Assembly: GCA_003258735.1 (NCBI GenBank) | Contig: QHME01000004.1 | Coordinates: forward strand, 97,854 to 161,853 | Origin: Candidatus Melainabacteria bacterium | GTDB taxonomy: Bacteria; Cyanobacteriota; Vampirovibrionia; Gastranaerophilales; Gastranaerophilaceae | Length of the DNA stretch: 64,000 bases | Direction of reading: 5' to 3' | Shown here: one piece after another, positions 50,121 to 59,201 of the stretch | How positions within the stretch are numbered: position 1 is the stretch's first letter | Layout of the letters: each line of letters begins with the position of its first letter | Position numbers and translations under genes: made by a program | Notes under the pieces: model-generated | What the model was told of the DNA's origin: nothing | The model's database searches: none | What the model saw: only the letters and a program-made list of their open reading frames with translations

Positions 50121-51197
50121 TTAATTTCGCGGTCGTTTATTTGAATGATTTTTCATTTTGTAAACGAACATCAAAATTTCAGCTACAGCCTTGTATAATT
50201 CCGGAGGAATAGGATGATTGATATCAACCATTCTGAATAATGCCCTAGCAACAGGCGGATTTTCAATAACCGGCACATTATTTTCTTTTGCAATGTCAAT
50301 AATTTTCTTTGCAATAAGCTCAGTTCCTTTTGCAATTAACATTGGAGAATCCATTTCTTCTGCAACGTATTTTAAAGCGCATGCCACATGTGTAGGGTTT
50401 GTAACGACAAAATCGGCAGTCGGAACGGCATCCATTGCACCTTGCTGGAGCATTTGCATACGACGTTGACGTAGTTGTGCTTTTACATTTGGGTCTCCTT
50501 CAGAGTTTTTGTATTCATCCTTAATTTCTTTAAATGACATTTTTTGGTCTTTTAAGAATTTCCATTTTGTTACCCCATAATCAGCCGCAGCAATTACTAA
50601 AAATGCTATGCAGGCTTTAAAAATAAATTCGGTGATAAGTTTTCCAAATTCAATCATAACAGCAAAATTGTTATCAACAGATGCGAGCATCAAAATAGAT
50701 TCAATATGATCTTTATAAACCATCCAACCTATATAACCAAGTATAATAACTTTGATAATATTTTTGAATAATTCAAAAAGAGTTTTGATTGACATGATAT
50801 TTTTGAAATATTTTGTCGGATTAAGTTTGTCTAATTTAGGCATAAGAGGAGCGGTAGCAACCAGTGGACCAACTTGAATAAAATCCGCCAAGACCGCAAC
50901 AAGCCACGCAATAGCTAGAATCGGACCAATGATTAGTGCAGCGCCTTTGACTGCAATCAAAAGGATGTACATATAGCCGATTTTGTCAACATGTGCGTTT
51001 GGAATTTGTTCATATAACAGGGTGAAAACTTGGACAATTTGATTCCAAATAAAAGGGGCCAATCCAAAAATTACCGAAAACAAAACAAGCAAAGATACAG
51101 CTGTTGAAAAGTCTTTAGACTTAACAACCTGACCTTCTTTCCTTGCCTGTTCCAGCTTTCTGGGGGTGGCATCAAACTGCTTGTCCTCATCACCCAT
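50121..51197 (-). CDS. flhB: Flagellar export switch protein FlhB
   Basis: 358 residues. N-terminal DATPRKLEQARKEGQVVKSK is characteristic of FlhB/YscU; four membrane helices follow; the cytoplasmic domain has the self-cleavage motif NPTH in FVVTNPTHVACALKY. Cleavage switches export from hook to filament substrates. AAAGGA precedes the ATG. Other flagellar genes are not in the window except the sigma factor. A non-flagellar type III export role is possible. Confidence 0.9.
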   Translation of the reverse strand: MGDEDKQFDATPRKLEQARKEGQVVKSKDFSTAVSLLVLFSVIFGLAPFIWNQIVQVFTLLYEQIPNAHVDKIGYMYILLIAVKGAALIIGPILAIAWLVAVLADFIQVGPLVATAPLMPKLDKLNPTKYFKNIMSIKTLFELFKNIIKVIILGYIGWMVYKDHIESILMLASVDNNFAVMIEFGKLITEFIFKACIAFLVIAAADYGVTKWKFLKDQKMSFKEIKDEYKNSEGDPNVKAQLRQRRMQMLQQGAMDAVPTADFVVTNPTHVACALKYVAEEMDSPMLIAKGTELIAKKIIDIAKENNVPVIENPPVARALFRMVDINHPIPPELYKAVAEILMFVYKMKNHSNKRPRN

Positions 51198-51292
51198 GGC
51201 GTTTCCTTTCTGATTGATTACATTATATCATGGATTTTAAGGAAATATAATTCTATGGCAATACTGACCATATATAGTAATGATAGTTATAC

Positions 51293-51334
51293 AACCAAAA
51301 GGCGGAACAGATGTTCCGCCTTTTGGTTTTTTTA
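51293..51334. terminator. Strong hairpin between flhB and the transporter
   Basis: AACCAAAAGGCGGAACA pairs with TTCCGCCTTTTGGTT; a T-run follows on the plus strand and a weaker one on the minus strand. It probably ends the leftward transporter transcript. Confidence 0.7.
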
Positions 51335-51362
51335 ATTAATTTTATTTTAGATATCTAAAACT

Positions 51363-52775
51363 TTATGCTTTTTTAGCATCTTTTTTGTATTCATCAACTG
51401 CAAGGATTGCACAAATGATGAAACAAATTATACCTGAAACTAACCAGAAATAAATTGCGCCATCCCAGTTTTGAACACCGTTTTTGCCTAATTTATCAAC
51501 TAGGAAACCAGTTCCTGTTGCTGATAAAAATGCACCAATGTAACCGAATGTTCCAGTGAATCCGGATGCTGCTGAAGCTACTTTTTTAGAGCTTGATTCC
51601 ACTGCGCAAAGTCCGCCAATCATCATTTGAGGACCGTAAGTGAATGCCCCTAACAAACCAATGATTACATAGTTAAGTGCGCTAATAGTATTGAATTTTA
51701 ATGCAATAACTGCACAAATTACACCTGCCAAGTATAGCAAGTTTACAGGAGCTCTTTTCCCTTTGAATAATTTATCTGAGATTAAACCTGCGCATACTGT
51801 ACCGCAAATACCAACTAATGGTAATGATGCAATCATAGTTGTTGCTTCTTCAAGTTTGATGCCTTTTGCGTTTTTCAAATACATAATCATCCAGTCTTCA
51901 GCACCGAATCTGATAATGTATACGAAAATATAAGCAATCGCTAATAACCAAATTGTTTTGTTACACAATACATATTTTTTGAAGATTTGAACATAAGTCA
52001 TGCTGTCTTCTTCTTTTTTCTCATCAGCAGACTGTTCTTTTACTGGTTCATTTCTATAGACTTCTACATCAGGCAATCCCATAGATTGAGGTCTGTCGCG
52101 AAGTACGAAGAATAATGAAATTGCTGTAACTGCAGCTAAAATACCAGGAACTAAAAATGCTGCTCTCCATCCAAAGCGTGCAGCGATAAGACCTGCCAAA
52201 ATGAAACTTAAAAAAGTACCTGTTTGGTGTGAACATGACCACAATGACCATTTTGTTCCACGTTCAGAATTTGAATACCAATAAGTTAAACTTTTCGCAA
52301 CGGCTGGAAAACCTGCAGATTGAAACCAGCCGCTGACACCCCATAAAAATGCCATTGTCCAAAGCAATACCATTGCAAACATTTTTGGACTCAAACCTAA
52401 AATGCTAACAACACTAGGTGAAAGTGCAAACAAAATATTTGCTAACGCTGTCATTAACAACGCAGTTGGGAAGAATTTTCTAACATCTGAACCGTCAGCC
52501 AATACACCATTTACAAACTTACCGATACCGTAAGTTAAGTAAAGTGAGCTACCCAACAAACCTAATTCAGTAGCTGAGTAATGAAATTCATCCATAATCC
52601 CCGGAAGTGCTACTGCAATGTTTTTCTTACATAAATAAAAAATAGTGTATCCGATAAAACATCCGATAAACATTCTCAATCGCCAATGTTTATACATTGA
52701 ATCGACTTTTGCAGAATCTTGGATAGGTTCTGCAATTGGAGGCTCTTTGAAAAACGCCCCTAATTTCTTAAACAT
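51363..52775 (-). CDS. Organophosphate:phosphate antiporter (GlpT/UhpT/UhpC type)
   Basis: 470 residues and about twelve membrane helices. YTIFYLCKKNIAVALPGIMD and LTYGIGKFVNGVLADGSDVR match the first helices and loop of the OPA family; WFQSAGFPAVAKSLTYWYSN and ERGTKWSLWSCSHQTGTFLS follow. It swaps a sugar phosphate or glycerol-3-phosphate for phosphate; UhpC-like sensing is an alternative. AGGAG precedes the ATG. A DnaQ-like exonuclease gene lies 15 bases upstream. Confidence 0.88.
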   Translation of the reverse strand: MFKKLGAFFKEPPIAEPIQDSAKVDSMYKHWRLRMFIGCFIGYTIFYLCKKNIAVALPGIMDEFHYSATELGLLGSSLYLTYGIGKFVNGVLADGSDVRKFFPTALLMTALANILFALSPSVVSILGLSPKMFAMVLLWTMAFLWGVSGWFQSAGFPAVAKSLTYWYSNSERGTKWSLWSCSHQTGTFLSFILAGLIAARFGWRAAFLVPGILAAVTAISLFFVLRDRPQSMGLPDVEVYRNEPVKEQSADEKKEEDSMTYVQIFKKYVLCNKTIWLLAIAYIFVYIIRFGAEDWMIMYLKNAKGIKLEEATTMIASLPLVGICGTVCAGLISDKLFKGKRAPVNLLYLAGVICAVIALKFNTISALNYVIIGLLGAFTYGPQMMIGGLCAVESSSKKVASAASGFTGTFGYIGAFLSATGTGFLVDKLGKNGVQNWDGAIYFWLVSGIICFIICAILAVDEYKKDAKKA

Positions 52776-52790
52776 AGTCTTTTTCTCCTA

Positions 52791-53705
52791 CTACTTATTC
52801 TTTATAACTTGAATATTTCTTGTTTCTGTCAACTCTTGTCTGGCATTTTTGATGATTTCTTTTTTCTCATCATCTAAACTTCTACCGTTTGAAAGTCTGT
52901 CAATAAATCCTGTATTTAGTTTTACTGCTTTTTCCAAAGCTCCGATTTCTTCCAAAACAGGTTTTATTGCATTGAAATCGTATCCAAAAGTTTGTTTTGA
53001 ATTGTAAACCAATACATCTCCTTCTTGCGAGGTGATTGGTTCTCCTCCCTGTTCAAAATATAATTTGAACACTGATTTCAAATCTTGCATTTCAGATTGC
53101 AAAGTTGTTACAGTTTGTTGCAACCGTAAAAATCTTTCAAATAAATACTCTACATTTTCAAGTTGCTTGCTTTCCCAGTCATATTTTTGAGTATAAAGTT
53201 TTTTTAATTTAGGATAAGCAAGTGCAAGTCCCATAGTGTCACCCATTGCTCTATGGTGGTCTTTCAATTCAACTTTGAATTTTTCAGTCAAAGCGTTCAA
53301 GCCATGAGCATCTAAATCAGGGTAAACTTCTTTGAACATTTGTTGAGTATCAATTCTTTCATTTTTAATTTCTTCGCCTGTAACTCTTTTTGATGCCTCA
53401 TTAATAAATGAATAATCAAAAATTGCATTGTGAGCGACAATCGGATAATCTCCAAGAAATTCTAAAATCTTTGGCATTGCTTCTGCTTCTGTTGGAGCAT
53501 CAACAACCATATCTGGTGTAATTCCATGAATTGCAATACTTGATTTTCTGATATGTTGTTCAGGATTAATCAGGGTTTGAAATTCGTCTTTGATTTTGCC
53601 GTTTTCAAGCCTCACAGCTGCAAACTCAACCATTTTTTCTCTAGTGTAATCTAATCCTGTTGTTTCTGTATCTAAAACTATCTCTATTACTTTTTTTCTA
53701 GCCAT
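52791..53705 (-). CDS. DnaQ-like 3'-5' exonuclease (DEDDh)
   Basis: 304 residues. N-terminal DEDDh exonuclease: LDTETTGLD (Exo I), VAHNAIFDYSF (Exo II) and HHRAMGDTMGLA (Exo III with catalytic His). The C-terminal 120 residues are a coiled coil (LRLQQTVTTLQSEMQDLKS) of unknown role. It resembles PolIII epsilon-like or PolC-type exonucleases; stand-alone proofreading or repair is likely. AGGA precedes the ATG. Confidence 0.85.
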   Translation of the reverse strand: MARKKVIEIVLDTETTGLDYTREKMVEFAAVRLENGKIKDEFQTLINPEQHIRKSSIAIHGITPDMVVDAPTEAEAMPKILEFLGDYPIVAHNAIFDYSFINEASKRVTGEEIKNERIDTQQMFKEVYPDLDAHGLNALTEKFKVELKDHHRAMGDTMGLALAYPKLKKLYTQKYDWESKQLENVEYLFERFLRLQQTVTTLQSEMQDLKSVFKLYFEQGGEPITSQEGDVLVYNSKQTFGYDFNAIKPVLEEIGALEKAVKLNTGFIDRLSNGRSLDDEKKEIIKNARQELTETRNIQVIKNK

Positions 53706-53801
53706 TTTTTTGTCCTACGTAGTTCTCTATTAGATAATAGCACAAAAGTTTTTTCTATGATAACATTGTGAAGAGTAAACTTAATATAAGGAGTTTTGAT
53801 T

Positions 53802-54125
53802 ATGGTTAATGTTATTGATATTAATGATGAAACTTTTGAAAATGAAGTAATTAATTCAACAATTCCTGTTGTTGTAGATTTTTGGGCAACTTGGTGTGGT
53901 CCTTGCAGAAAACTTGGTCCTGTCGTGGAAGAAATTGCTAATGAATTTGAAGGCAAAGTTAAATTTGCAAAATTAAACGTAGAAGAATCAATTGAGTCTG
54001 CAAAAAGATTTTCTGTAAGTGGATTGCCGAGTTTGTTAATTTTCAAAAATGGCGAGGCAGTGGAGAGAATGACAGGTTTAATGCCAAAATCTACTATTGT
54101 TTCAAATATTGAAAAGCATATATAA
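53802..54125 (+). CDS. trxA: Thioredoxin
   Basis: About 107 residues, a complete thioredoxin fold with VVVDFWATWCGPCRKLGPVV (redox pair in WCGPC), VKFAKLNVEES and the cis-proline loop VSGLPSLLIFKNGE. It reduces protein disulfides. The start is ATG 53802, with AAGGAG eight bases upstream; an earlier in-frame TTG lies too close to that site. Confidence 0.95.
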   Translation: MVNVIDINDETFENEVINSTIPVVVDFWATWCGPCRKLGPVVEEIANEFEGKVKFAKLNVEESIESAKRFSVSGLPSLLIFKNGEAVERMTGLMPKSTIVSNIEKHI

Positions 54126-54232
54126 TGTAAATTTTCATTAAAAATGAAAATAATTACCACTTTACAAAAGTGAAAACTTTTGTTATAATCGGCATGTAAA
54201 AATGAGAAACATAACAAAGAAAGGCGGAAAAA

Positions 54233-54769
54233 ATGAAATTCGTATGTACAGTATGTGGTTGGTCTACAGAATCAGATAAAGCTCCAGAAAAATGTCCTAT
54301 TTGCGGAGCAACAACTTTTAGAGAAGTTGGCGGAGCTGAAAAGGTTTACGCTTGCGAACACAAAGTTGGTGATGGTGTTGTAGAAGATAAAGAAGTTATG
54401 GAAGGCTTGAGAGCTCACTTCAATGGTGAATGCACAGAAGTTGGTATGTACTTGGCAATGGCAAGGGTTGCAGAAAGAGAAGGTTATCCTGAAGTTGCTG
54501 AAGCATACAAAAGATATGCTTTTGAAGAAGCTGAACACGCTGCAAAATTTGCTGAATTGTTGGGCGAAGTTGTTACAAATTCAACTAAGAAAAACCTTGA
54601 ACTTAGAGCAGAAGCTGAATTTTGCGCTTGTGAAGGTAAATTAGAAATTGCAAAAAGAGCTAAAGAATTGGGTTATGATGCAATCCATGACACTGTTCAT
54701 GAAATGGCTAAAGATGAAGCTCGTCATGGTAAAGGTTTTGACGGTCTTTTGAAAAGATATTTTGCATAA
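54233..54769 (+). CDS. Reverse rubrerythrin (rubredoxin-first)
   Basis: 178 residues. An N-terminal rubredoxin site CTVCGWSTE...CPICGATTF is followed by a ferritin-like four-helix domain with diiron ligands in FNGECTEVGMYL, FEEAEHAAKF, EAEFCACEGK and DEARHGKGF. This order is that of reverse rubrerythrins, which reduce peroxide and oxygen in anaerobes. GGCGG precedes the ATG and TATAAT lies upstream. It follows thioredoxin and has its own strong terminator. Confidence 0.9.
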   Translation: MKFVCTVCGWSTESDKAPEKCPICGATTFREVGGAEKVYACEHKVGDGVVEDKEVMEGLRAHFNGECTEVGMYLAMARVAEREGYPEVAEAYKRYAFEEAEHAAKFAELLGEVVTNSTKKNLELRAEAEFCACEGKLEIAKRAKELGYDAIHDTVHEMAKDEARHGKGFDGLLKRYFA

Positions 54770-54789
54770 TTTAAAATATTGATTTTATA

Positions 54790-54830
54790 AAGACGCGACG
54801 GAGGATTTCATCCTCCGTCGCGTCTTTTAT
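54790..54830 (+). terminator. Terminator after rubrerythrin
   Basis: AAGACGCGACGGAGGA pairs with TCCTCCGTCGCGTCTT over five bases, then TTTATTATT. Confidence 0.9.
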
Positions 54831-54840
54831 TATTATTTGA

Positions 54841-54954
54841 GTGGTCATTCTGAACTTTACAATATTGAAAGAATTCCGAAACGAGTTCCACTACTGTCTC
54901 AAATAAAATTTATCTAAAAGAAAGCTGGATTGCTTCGCTATCGCTCGCAATGAC
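54841..54954. repeat. Composite dispersed repeat
   Basis: The patch contains GTCATTCTGAAC, a degenerate hairpin ATTCCGAAACGAGTTCCA (cf. 9418 and 21507), and GATTGCTTCGC...GCTCGCAATGAC, an inverted repeat of a kind often dispersed in bacterial genomes. No ORF. Confidence 0.5.
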
Positions 54955-54977
54955 GATATTGAAAATACGTAACCGCT

Positions 54978-56066
54978 TTAGCCCAAAAAGTCTGCCAAAA
55001 CCACATTACTGACAAGGATTCCTTGGTCGGTCAATTTGTAGCCTTTTGGTGTTTTGCTTATTAAATTAATCTTTGTATATTTATCTAAAATTTCTTTGTA
55101 TCTTTCCTCGAAGTCAATTCCGAATTTTTCGTTGATGTCTGTGGTTTTTATTCCATCCATCTTTCGAAAACCCAAAAATATTTCTTCTTCCAATTTCTCT
55201 TGTGTTGTCAAAATTTTAGATTCTTTGTGTGTTAGTGGGTTATTGATGTATTCTTCTAGTGTTTCAAAATTTCCATATCTGACGCCATTGATATAGCCGT
55301 GTGCGGAAATCCCAAAACCATAATATTCTTCATTGTTCCAATAATTTAGATTATGTTTTGAGTTATAGTCTTTTTTAGAAAAATTGCTTACTTCGTAGTG
55401 CTCAAATCCTTTATGTGTAAGTAATTCAATTGCACCAAGATACATATCGGCTTGAGTATCATCATCAGGCAAGTTTTTGGGTTGATGGTCATAAAAATAG
55501 CACCCTTCTTCAATTTTTAAACCATATAAAGAAATATGTTGAACTCCTGTATTTATTGCTATTTCAAGGTCTTTATAAAACATTTGCGGAGTTTGTTCGG
55601 GCAGTCCATAAATAAAATCAAGACTGATGTTTTTAAATCCTGCATCTTGTGCGGTTTTAACAGCATTTATAACTTGTCCTGCGTTGTGCCTACGATTTAT
55701 CAGTTTTAAAATTTTGTCGTTGAAAGTTTGGCAACCAAAACTTATTCTGTTTATTCCTAAATCATATAGTGCCCTAAGATAATCATAAGACATATCATCA
55801 GGGTTAAGTTCGGTTGTGATTTCTGTTTTTTTAGATGTTTTAAAAAAGTTTAAAAGTTTTGCAAATTCAGGAATTGTTAAGATTGAAGGAGTACCACCGC
55901 CAAAATAAACTGTTTCTAAAAGTTCTCCATGATAAGAATTTTTTATTTCTTCGTAAAGAGCTTGTAGATAGTCTTTTTTATTTTCAATTTTGCAAAATGA
56001 AATAAATGAACAATAATGGCATTTTGATTTGCAAAACGGAATATGTATGTAGACACTTTTTACCAT
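54978..56066 (-). CDS. hemW: HemW-like radical SAM protein
   Basis: 362 residues. The radical SAM cluster motif is IPFCKSKCHYCSF (CxxxCxxC). ETVYFGGGTPSIL, TELNPDDMSYDYL, RISFGCQTFND and SLDFIYGLPEQT are family blocks; the HemW C-terminal domain follows. It handles heme insertion rather than coproporphyrinogen oxidation in characterised members. The start fits the leaderless pattern and is divergent from mutS2. Confidence 0.87.
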   Translation of the reverse strand: MVKSVYIHIPFCKSKCHYCSFISFCKIENKKDYLQALYEEIKNSYHGELLETVYFGGGTPSILTIPEFAKLLNFFKTSKKTEITTELNPDDMSYDYLRALYDLGINRISFGCQTFNDKILKLINRRHNAGQVINAVKTAQDAGFKNISLDFIYGLPEQTPQMFYKDLEIAINTGVQHISLYGLKIEEGCYFYDHQPKNLPDDDTQADMYLGAIELLTHKGFEHYEVSNFSKKDYNSKHNLNYWNNEEYYGFGISAHGYINGVRYGNFETLEEYINNPLTHKESKILTTQEKLEEEIFLGFRKMDGIKTTDINEKFGIDFEERYKEILDKYTKINLISKTPKGYKLTDQGILVSNVVLADFLG

Positions 56067-56072
56067 AGAGTA

Positions 56073-56103
56073 ATTATATTATAAAAACCCTTTGTGGTAT
56101 TAT
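56073..56103. promoter_or_regulatory. Divergent leaderless promoters hemW / mutS2
   Basis: TATAAT on the minus strand (56073-56078) ends six bases before the hemW ATG; TATTAT on the plus strand (56098-56103) ends six bases before the mutS2 ATG. The whole gap is 43 bases, with no ribosome-binding site on either side. Confidence 0.6.
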
Positions 56104-56109
56104 AAAATT

Positions 56110-58479
56110 ATGGATATCACATTAAAAACCAATACAACCCTAGAATTTGACAAAATAAAAGAAGAACTTTCCAAGTTTGCAAAATTTGAGCAGAGTAAAA
56201 ATTTGTGTCTTAGAATGTCTGCACTTGATAATATCGAGCGCATAAAACAGCAACTTGAATTGACTCGAGAGGCTAAAAAGATTCTTGATTATGCCAAAGA
56301 CACTCCAACGGAATTTATTGCAGATGTTACGAAGATAAAAAACAATTCTGCAATTTCTTATTTGACAGAAGAAGAATTGAATGACATTGCAAAAACAATG
56401 AAATCTTCACGTCTATTAAAAAGATTTATTATTGATAATTCGGAAGATGATTTTATAATAAAAGGTTTGGCAGCAGAACTCGTTGCAGATAGAGAAGTTG
56501 AAGAAAAAATATTTGATACTTTTGATGAAAGTTTGAGAATTAAACAAAATGCAACGCCTGAACTGAAAGGTTTGTATTCATCTTTGCGTGATACTGAACA
56601 AAATATTCGAGACCAAATAACTTCGTTGTTAAACAATCCGAATTTTTCAAAATATTTACAAGAAAATATTTATACCCAAAGAGATGACAGGATTGTTTTT
56701 CAGGTAATGGCATCAAACAAAACAAAAGTTCCGGGGATTGTGCATGATGTATCTTCTTCTGCAAAGACTTTTTATATTGAGCCTGCACAACTCGTACCGC
56801 TAAATAACAAGGTACGAGAGGTTAAATCAAAAATCCATGCTGAATGTATCAGAATTCTTGTAGGACTTACTGATTTGGTTAAAGATTATATGCCACAGCT
56901 ATTGAAATGTGAGCGCATAATGTCAGAAATTGATTTCCATTTTGCAAAAGCTCGTTATGCAGTAAAGCTTCATGCCACAGAACCGGAATTGACTTCTGAA
57001 CGTTATATCTACTTTGAAAATATGAAACATCCTTTGTTGATGCAGGTTTCAGAAGATGTTGTATCAAATAATTTTGAAATAGGAAAAGATTACAAATCTG
57101 TAATTATTACAGGTTCAAATACAGGTGGAAAAACCGTAACATTAAAGACTATCGGCTTATTTATTTTGATGACAAAAGCTGGTATGTTTTTGCCATGTAC
57201 CTATGCAAAAATTTATCCTTTCAAAAGAGTTTTTGCAGACATTGGTGATTCTCAAAGTATTATGCAAAGTTTGTCAACTTTTTCTTCCCACATGACAAAT
57301 ATTATCGAAATTTTGAACCGAAGTGATGAGGACTCGTTTGTTTTGTTTGATGAAATTTGTGCAGGAACAGACCCTGTAGAAGGTGCTGTACTTGCAAAAT
57401 CTATTTTAGAAAAGTTGGCGCAAAAGCAAGTTACAAGCGTAATAACTACTCACTATGGCGAATTGAAGGCTCTTGAATATAACAATAGTTTTTTCAAAAA
57501 TGCATCTGTAGAATTTAACACAGAGACATTGAAACCTACATATAAATTGCTTATTGGTATTCCTGGACTTAGTAATGCTATTTCTATTGCAGCAAATTTA
57601 GGTTTGGATAAAGATATCGTTGAAGATGCCAAAACTACGCTTTTGACTCAAAAAGACCCAACTGTTGCGGTAGTCGAAAAATTACAGGAAACTCACCAAG
57701 AGTTGGCTAAAAATCTTGAACAAGCGCAAGAATTGAAGGAATCTTCGTTAGAAATAAAAAAAGAATACGAGGATAATCTTAATCAAGTTAAAAAAGATAA
57801 AAAGAAAACCATAAAAAATATCAAAAATAAATTTGATATGGAAATGATGGAGGCGCGTGCTGAAATTAAGCAAATTCTTGACGAATTGAGAAAAGAAAAA
57901 TCTGAAAAAATCGCGCGTCGTGCATATTCTCGTTTAGCAAAATTGGAAGATGGTTTTCGTGGCGAAATTGACAAAGTTACGGACAAACAAAAATATCTTG
58001 AAATTGATTGGGGCAAGGTTGTGGTTGGCGATACTCTTATGTTGAAAAACCTTCATCAAAAAGTAACGGTTTTATCTTTGCCTGACAAAAATAAACGACT
58101 TTTTGTTGATATGGGCGCGATGAAAATGAAAGTCAAAAAGGATGAACTTGCTGTTCTTGATGAGAATTACAAAGAACCGGTTAAAGTTAAAATTCCAGGG
58201 ACTTCGTTTAATAAATTTGAACTTAAACGTTATGCAATGTCTCAAACTCTTGATTTGAGAGGTTATAGGGTAGAAGAGGCGCTTGATGAGGTTGAGGCGT
58301 ATTTAGATAAAGCAAGTTTGGCAAATCTCACACCTGTTTATATTATCCATGGACATGGTACAGGTGCGCTAAAGGAAGCCGTAAGAGACTTTTTACGTAC
58401 TTCGCCTTATGTTGCAAAATTCCGTCCGGGAGAAGACTCAGAAGGTGGAGATGGCGTGAGTGTTGTTGATATAAATTAA
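56110..58479 (+). CDS. mutS2: MutS2 family ATPase/endonuclease
   Basis: 789 residues from ATG 56110. MutS core with Walker A ITGSNTGGKTVTLKT and Walker B FVLFDEICAGTDP, a long coiled coil (about 510-620), and a C-terminal Smr domain with TLDLRGYRVEEALDEVEAYL and IIHGHGTGALKEAVR. There is no mismatch-reading domain. MutS2 limits recombination and, in some bacteria, splits collided ribosomes. An in-frame TTG at 56092 lies before the promoter box and is rejected. The 3' end overlaps nif3 by four bases. Confidence 0.94.
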   Translation: MDITLKTNTTLEFDKIKEELSKFAKFEQSKNLCLRMSALDNIERIKQQLELTREAKKILDYAKDTPTEFIADVTKIKNNSAISYLTEEELNDIAKTMKSSRLLKRFIIDNSEDDFIIKGLAAELVADREVEEKIFDTFDESLRIKQNATPELKGLYSSLRDTEQNIRDQITSLLNNPNFSKYLQENIYTQRDDRIVFQVMASNKTKVPGIVHDVSSSAKTFYIEPAQLVPLNNKVREVKSKIHAECIRILVGLTDLVKDYMPQLLKCERIMSEIDFHFAKARYAVKLHATEPELTSERYIYFENMKHPLLMQVSEDVVSNNFEIGKDYKSVIITGSNTGGKTVTLKTIGLFILMTKAGMFLPCTYAKIYPFKRVFADIGDSQSIMQSLSTFSSHMTNIIEILNRSDEDSFVLFDEICAGTDPVEGAVLAKSILEKLAQKQVTSVITTHYGELKALEYNNSFFKNASVEFNTETLKPTYKLLIGIPGLSNAISIAANLGLDKDIVEDAKTTLLTQKDPTVAVVEKLQETHQELAKNLEQAQELKESSLEIKKEYEDNLNQVKKDKKKTIKNIKNKFDMEMMEARAEIKQILDELRKEKSEKIARRAYSRLAKLEDGFRGEIDKVTDKQKYLEIDWGKVVVGDTLMLKNLHQKVTVLSLPDKNKRLFVDMGAMKMKVKKDELAVLDENYKEPVKVKIPGTSFNKFELKRYAMSQTLDLRGYRVEEALDEVEAYLDKASLANLTPVYIIHGHGTGALKEAVRDFLRTSPYVAKFRPGEDSEGGDGVSVVDIN

Positions 58480-59177
58480 ATTTGCGCAAATGGAGATTTT
58501 TCATCTGCATAAATTATTTCAACTTCGTCTCCGATTAGATTTTTAAGTACAGGTAATACGATAATTTCTGATTCAAAATGACATATATCATAAACTACGA
58601 TTTCTGAATCAAGTGCGGTGTGGAATTTTAAATCCCCAGTCACAAGGCAATCTGCGCCTAAATCTTTAGCATCTTTAATAAATTCAGAGCCACTGCCTGC
58701 GCAAAATGCAATTTTTCCTAAGTTTTTAACGTTTTTGTTGTTGATTATTCTTGCGTTTGGTGAAATTTTTGAGATTTTTTTTGAAAAATCTGTAATTGAA
58801 ATTTTTTCAGGAATATCAATTATTCTCAAAAACTCGTGCTCACAATTTATTTGATATTTAGATAAGCCAAGTGATTTTATGATTGTATCTGTTGTTCCAT
58901 CTTTAGCTTTGTCCAAATTTGTGTGTGCGCAATACATATCAATTGTTGGTGTTTGGTATTCATAAGGTACGCAAAACATTGGATGATGCGAAATAACCAT
59001 ATCACAGTTTTGTATTTTTGCCTGAGTTATTATTTCTTGGGTTGGTGTGAGGCACAACATTATTTTTGAAATGTTGGTTTGGGCAGTCTCAATTAACCAA
59101 CCTGACGCGTCCCAACTTTCAGCAGTTTCAGGAGAGGCAAAGTCTTCTATTTTTTTGATTATTTCGTATTTGTTCAT
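58476..59177 (-). CDS. NIF3/DUF34 dinuclear metal protein
   Basis: 233 residues. Metal-binding segments ISHHPMFC, AHTNLDKAKDG, GDLKFHTALDSEI and the C-terminal FESEIIVLP. The family (YqfO/YbgI) hydrolyses or remodels small metabolites; the true substrate is unsettled, and the GTP cyclohydrolase label in databases is doubtful. The YqfO insert is absent. AGGAG precedes the ATG. coaBC and gmk lie upstream in the same direction. Confidence 0.85.
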   Translation of the reverse strand: MNKYEIIKKIEDFASPETAESWDASGWLIETAQTNISKIMLCLTPTQEIITQAKIQNCDMVISHHPMFCVPYEYQTPTIDMYCAHTNLDKAKDGTTDTIIKSLGLSKYQINCEHEFLRIIDIPEKISITDFSKKISKISPNARIINNKNVKNLGKIAFCAGSGSEFIKDAKDLGADCLVTGDLKFHTALDSEIVVYDICHFESEIIVLPVLKNLIGDEVEIIYADEKSPFAQI

Positions 59178-59201
59178 AAAAATGCTCCTACTTTTTATAA
59201 A

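Noticed and set aside
53687..54217. A 176-residue minus-strand ORF over the thioredoxin gene
   Set aside because: It is the shadow of trxA, with no ribosome site and no recognisable protein.
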